Assembly (NCBI GenBank): GCA_900318345.1
Contig: ONKD01000005.1
Span: 127,585-191,584 of the forward strand
DNA: 64,000 nucleotides
Source of the DNA: an uncultured Prevotellaceae bacterium
Lineage (GTDB): Bacteria; Bacteroidota; Bacteroidia; Bacteroidales; Muribaculaceae
Reading direction: 5' to 3'
The notes beneath the pieces are model-generated. The model saw nothing but the letters and a program-made list of their open reading frames with translations, had not been told where the DNA came from and made no database searches. Each line of letters begins with the position of its first letter. Within the stretch, counting starts at the first letter, position 1. Below are positions 62,930 to 64,000 of this stretch, piece by piece. The translations under genes and the position numbers were made by a program.

Positions 62930-63041
62930 TAGTTCCTTCAATCAATTTTAAAATAATAATTTGTTTTAATTTCCCGAAACTTGGCGGCATCTCAGCCATT
63001 GAAGTAAACTTCATGGCCTTCGATTTGCTCAAGTTTTCCCG

Positions 63042-63085
63042 CCCGAAGGGCGGTTATTCCCGCAGATAAATTATGACACAGCCCG
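63042..63085 (+). repeat. Partial second copy of the MITE-like right end
   Basis: Matches 62636-62682 apart from one substitution and a 3-base gap (GCAGATAAATTATGACACAG shared). The left end is missing. Confidence 0.65.
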
Positions 63086-63182
63086 TCCCCTCCGTCCCCT
63101 CCGTTCTCTCCGTCCCCTCCGTCCCCTCCGTTCTCTCCGTCCCTTCCGTTTCATCCGTTCCCTCCGTCTAGTCCCGTGGGCC
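63084..63182 (+). repeat. C-rich tandem repeat array 2
   Basis: About nine units of roughly 9 bp of the types CGTCCCCTC and CGTTCTCTC, running straight into the right 155-bp repeat. No gene. Confidence 0.75.
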
Positions 63183-63335
63183 ATGGCCTCAACACGGGTA
63201 ATTCTCGTGATTTTTTCATGAATTAACGGCCAATTAACGACAATTCATGTGAAAATTGTCTCGTGTCCTTCCCTCAACGCGGTAGCCTCTCTAACCTTTA
63301 ACCACTAACCTTTAAACTGCGAGCGAAGCGAGCAT
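63181..63335 (+). repeat. 155-bp direct repeat, right copy
   Basis: Same sequence and orientation as 59623-59777, offset exactly 3558 bases, with three substitutions. It includes the 7-bp array at 63289-63316. Confidence 0.92.
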
Positions 63336-63440
63336 TGTTTTCTTTTTATAAACTGTTGTCCCTCGTTGTCCCCGTTGTCTTTAAATTGCTAGTGGTCAGG
63401 CTGCGTCGAGACATAAAAAATGAAAAAAACAGTTTTTCAT

Positions 63441-63471
63441 TTTGTTCTGTGCTCGACTTGCACTAACTTTG
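63441..63471 (+). promoter_or_regulatory. Promoter of thrS
   Basis: TTTG (63441-63444), 19 bases, TAACTTTG (63464-63471): full consensus, 65 bases before the ATG. Confidence 0.75.
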
Positions 63472-63535
63472 CAAGTTAAAATATGTTGTGCTGTTGTAGG
63501 GCACAACGCAAACTATTAATTATCAAATACTTAAT

Positions 63536-64000
63536 ATGATTAACATCAAGTTTCCTGACGGCAATGTACGTCAATATGAGGATGGAGTAACCCCTCTGGA
63601 CATTGCCAAGAGCATTAGCGAAGGCTTTGCACGCAACGTGCTGGCCGCATCATTAAACGACGAGGAATGGGATATCTCACGCCCCCTGGCCGAGGCTCTG
63701 CAGGAGCTGTACCCTGGCGTACAGTTCGGTATTGGCCCGGCAGTAGAGAACGGTTTCTACTATGACATCGACACCGGTGGCAACCCCTTGACTGACGCAG
63801 ACTTCGCCAAGATTGAGAAAAAGATGACAGAACTCGCCCAGAAGAATGAGGACGTTGTGCGTGCCGACATCAGCAAGGCCGACGCACTGAAGTTCTTCGG
63901 TGACAAGGGTCAGACCTTGAAGTGCGAGCTCATCAATGACCTGGAAGACGGTCACATCACTACTTATACCCAGGGCAACTTCACCGACCTGTGCCGTGGC
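63536..64000 (+). CDS. thrS: Threonyl-tRNA synthetase, N-terminal part (runs off the window), with internal deletion
   Basis: 155 codons are present. The TGS domain starts normally ([19 protein letters not shown]...[17 protein letters not shown]). It then jumps directly to [26 protein letters not shown]. In ThrRS proteins about 30 residues lie between these points, comprising the end of TGS and the block containing HxxxH, which binds the editing-site metal. Later editing-domain parts ([12 protein letters not shown]) are kept. The reading frame is intact across the junction at about 63686-63691. It charges tRNA-Thr; proofreading of Ser-tRNA-Thr could be lost in this form. An assembly error or a second functional copy elsewhere are alternatives. 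Confidence 0.85.
   Translation, partial: MINIKFPDGNVRQYEDGVTPLDIAKSISEGFARNVLAASLNDEEWDISRPLAEALQELYPGVQFGIGPAVENGFYYDIDTGGNPLTDADFAKIEKKMTELAQKNEDVVRADISKADALKFFGDKGQTLKCELINDLEDGHITTYTQGNFTDLCRG

Noticed and set aside
1-64000. tRNA or rRNA genes
   Set aside because: I looked for cloverleaf-like segments and conserved rRNA stretches in all gaps and found none that I could support by eye.

Overview
The window reads as a chromosomal segment of a Bacteroidales bacterium, most likely Muribaculaceae or a close relative. The family-level placement is inference. Supporting it are many promoters of the Bacteroidota type (-33 TTTG, about 19-20 bases, then -7 TAnnTTTG), a T9SS-type C-terminal sorting domain, secreted proteins with dockerin-like tails, an HU-CCDC81-SPOR protein, DUF6056 membrane proteins, and a TPP riboswitch in front of a TonB-dependent receptor and a PnuC-type transporter. 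Most genes look GC-rich. A few islands are visibly AT-richer: the four-helix-bundle gene, the two AAA_14-type ATPases, the pnuC region, and the second half of the methyltransferase gene.

Region 1 (1-21.4 kb) is devoted to peptidoglycan harvest and recycling. Two secreted amidase-fold proteins lie at 90-2507 and 8001-11033, and a BadF-type sugar kinase paralogue at 3501. An apparent operon runs from 8001 to 21376: amidase, family 2 glycosyltransferase, DUF4922 HIT-like protein, SpoIID/LytB-domain protein, AmpG-like permease, NamZ (DUF1343) exo-muramidase, DUF5009 membrane protein (MurT-like), MurNAc kinase (MurK-like), MurQ etherase and a secreted SGNH esterase. The core AmpG-NamZ-DUF5009-kinase-MurQ order resembles, from memory, the MurNAc utilisation genes of Tannerella forsythia. 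An Hsp20, an outer-membrane barrel and a large secreted MG2-like protein sit between.

Region 2 (21.5-50.2 kb) is mixed housekeeping and envelope genes: a dockerin-tailed secreted protein, a fused ABC-type ATPase-DUF4435 (OLD/PARIS-like architecture), an SO_0444-type metal permease with an HMA tail, a four-helix-bundle gene bracketed by inverted 7-bp repeats, UbiE/MenG, PhoH, a lipoprotein carboxylesterase, a GH29 fucosidase, a C69 dipeptidase, an AAA ATPase with three phased operator-like palindromes, a CDF transporter, a GlmU-like protein, RfbC, two tandem DUF6056 proteins, ClpB, a Wza-like lipoprotein, a UDG-like protein, HU-CCDC81-SPOR, and an Ntn hydrolase.

Region 3 (50.2-64 kb) starts with the thiamine module (TPP riboswitch, TonB receptor, PnuC) and a decayed second pnuC. 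Then come a dockerin-tailed protein, an SF1 helicase, an AAA_14/DUF4143 ATPase and an M50-like membrane protease. The most unusual part is 59.6-63.5 kb: an EcoRI-family adenine methyltransferase and a DUF262-HNH nuclease, preceded by a long structured leader and bracketed by two 155-bp direct repeats with only three differences. C-rich repeat arrays and a small MITE-like element follow. The window ends in thrS, whose N-terminus has an apparent in-frame deletion that removes the HxxxH editing motif.

Three intergenic repeat families recur: 7-bp arrays of the (NNNTAAC)n type, palindromes around AACTACGAATT, and CCCCACGC..AAG..GCAAAG boxes. I saw no rRNA, tRNA or CRISPR array and no intact insertion sequence.
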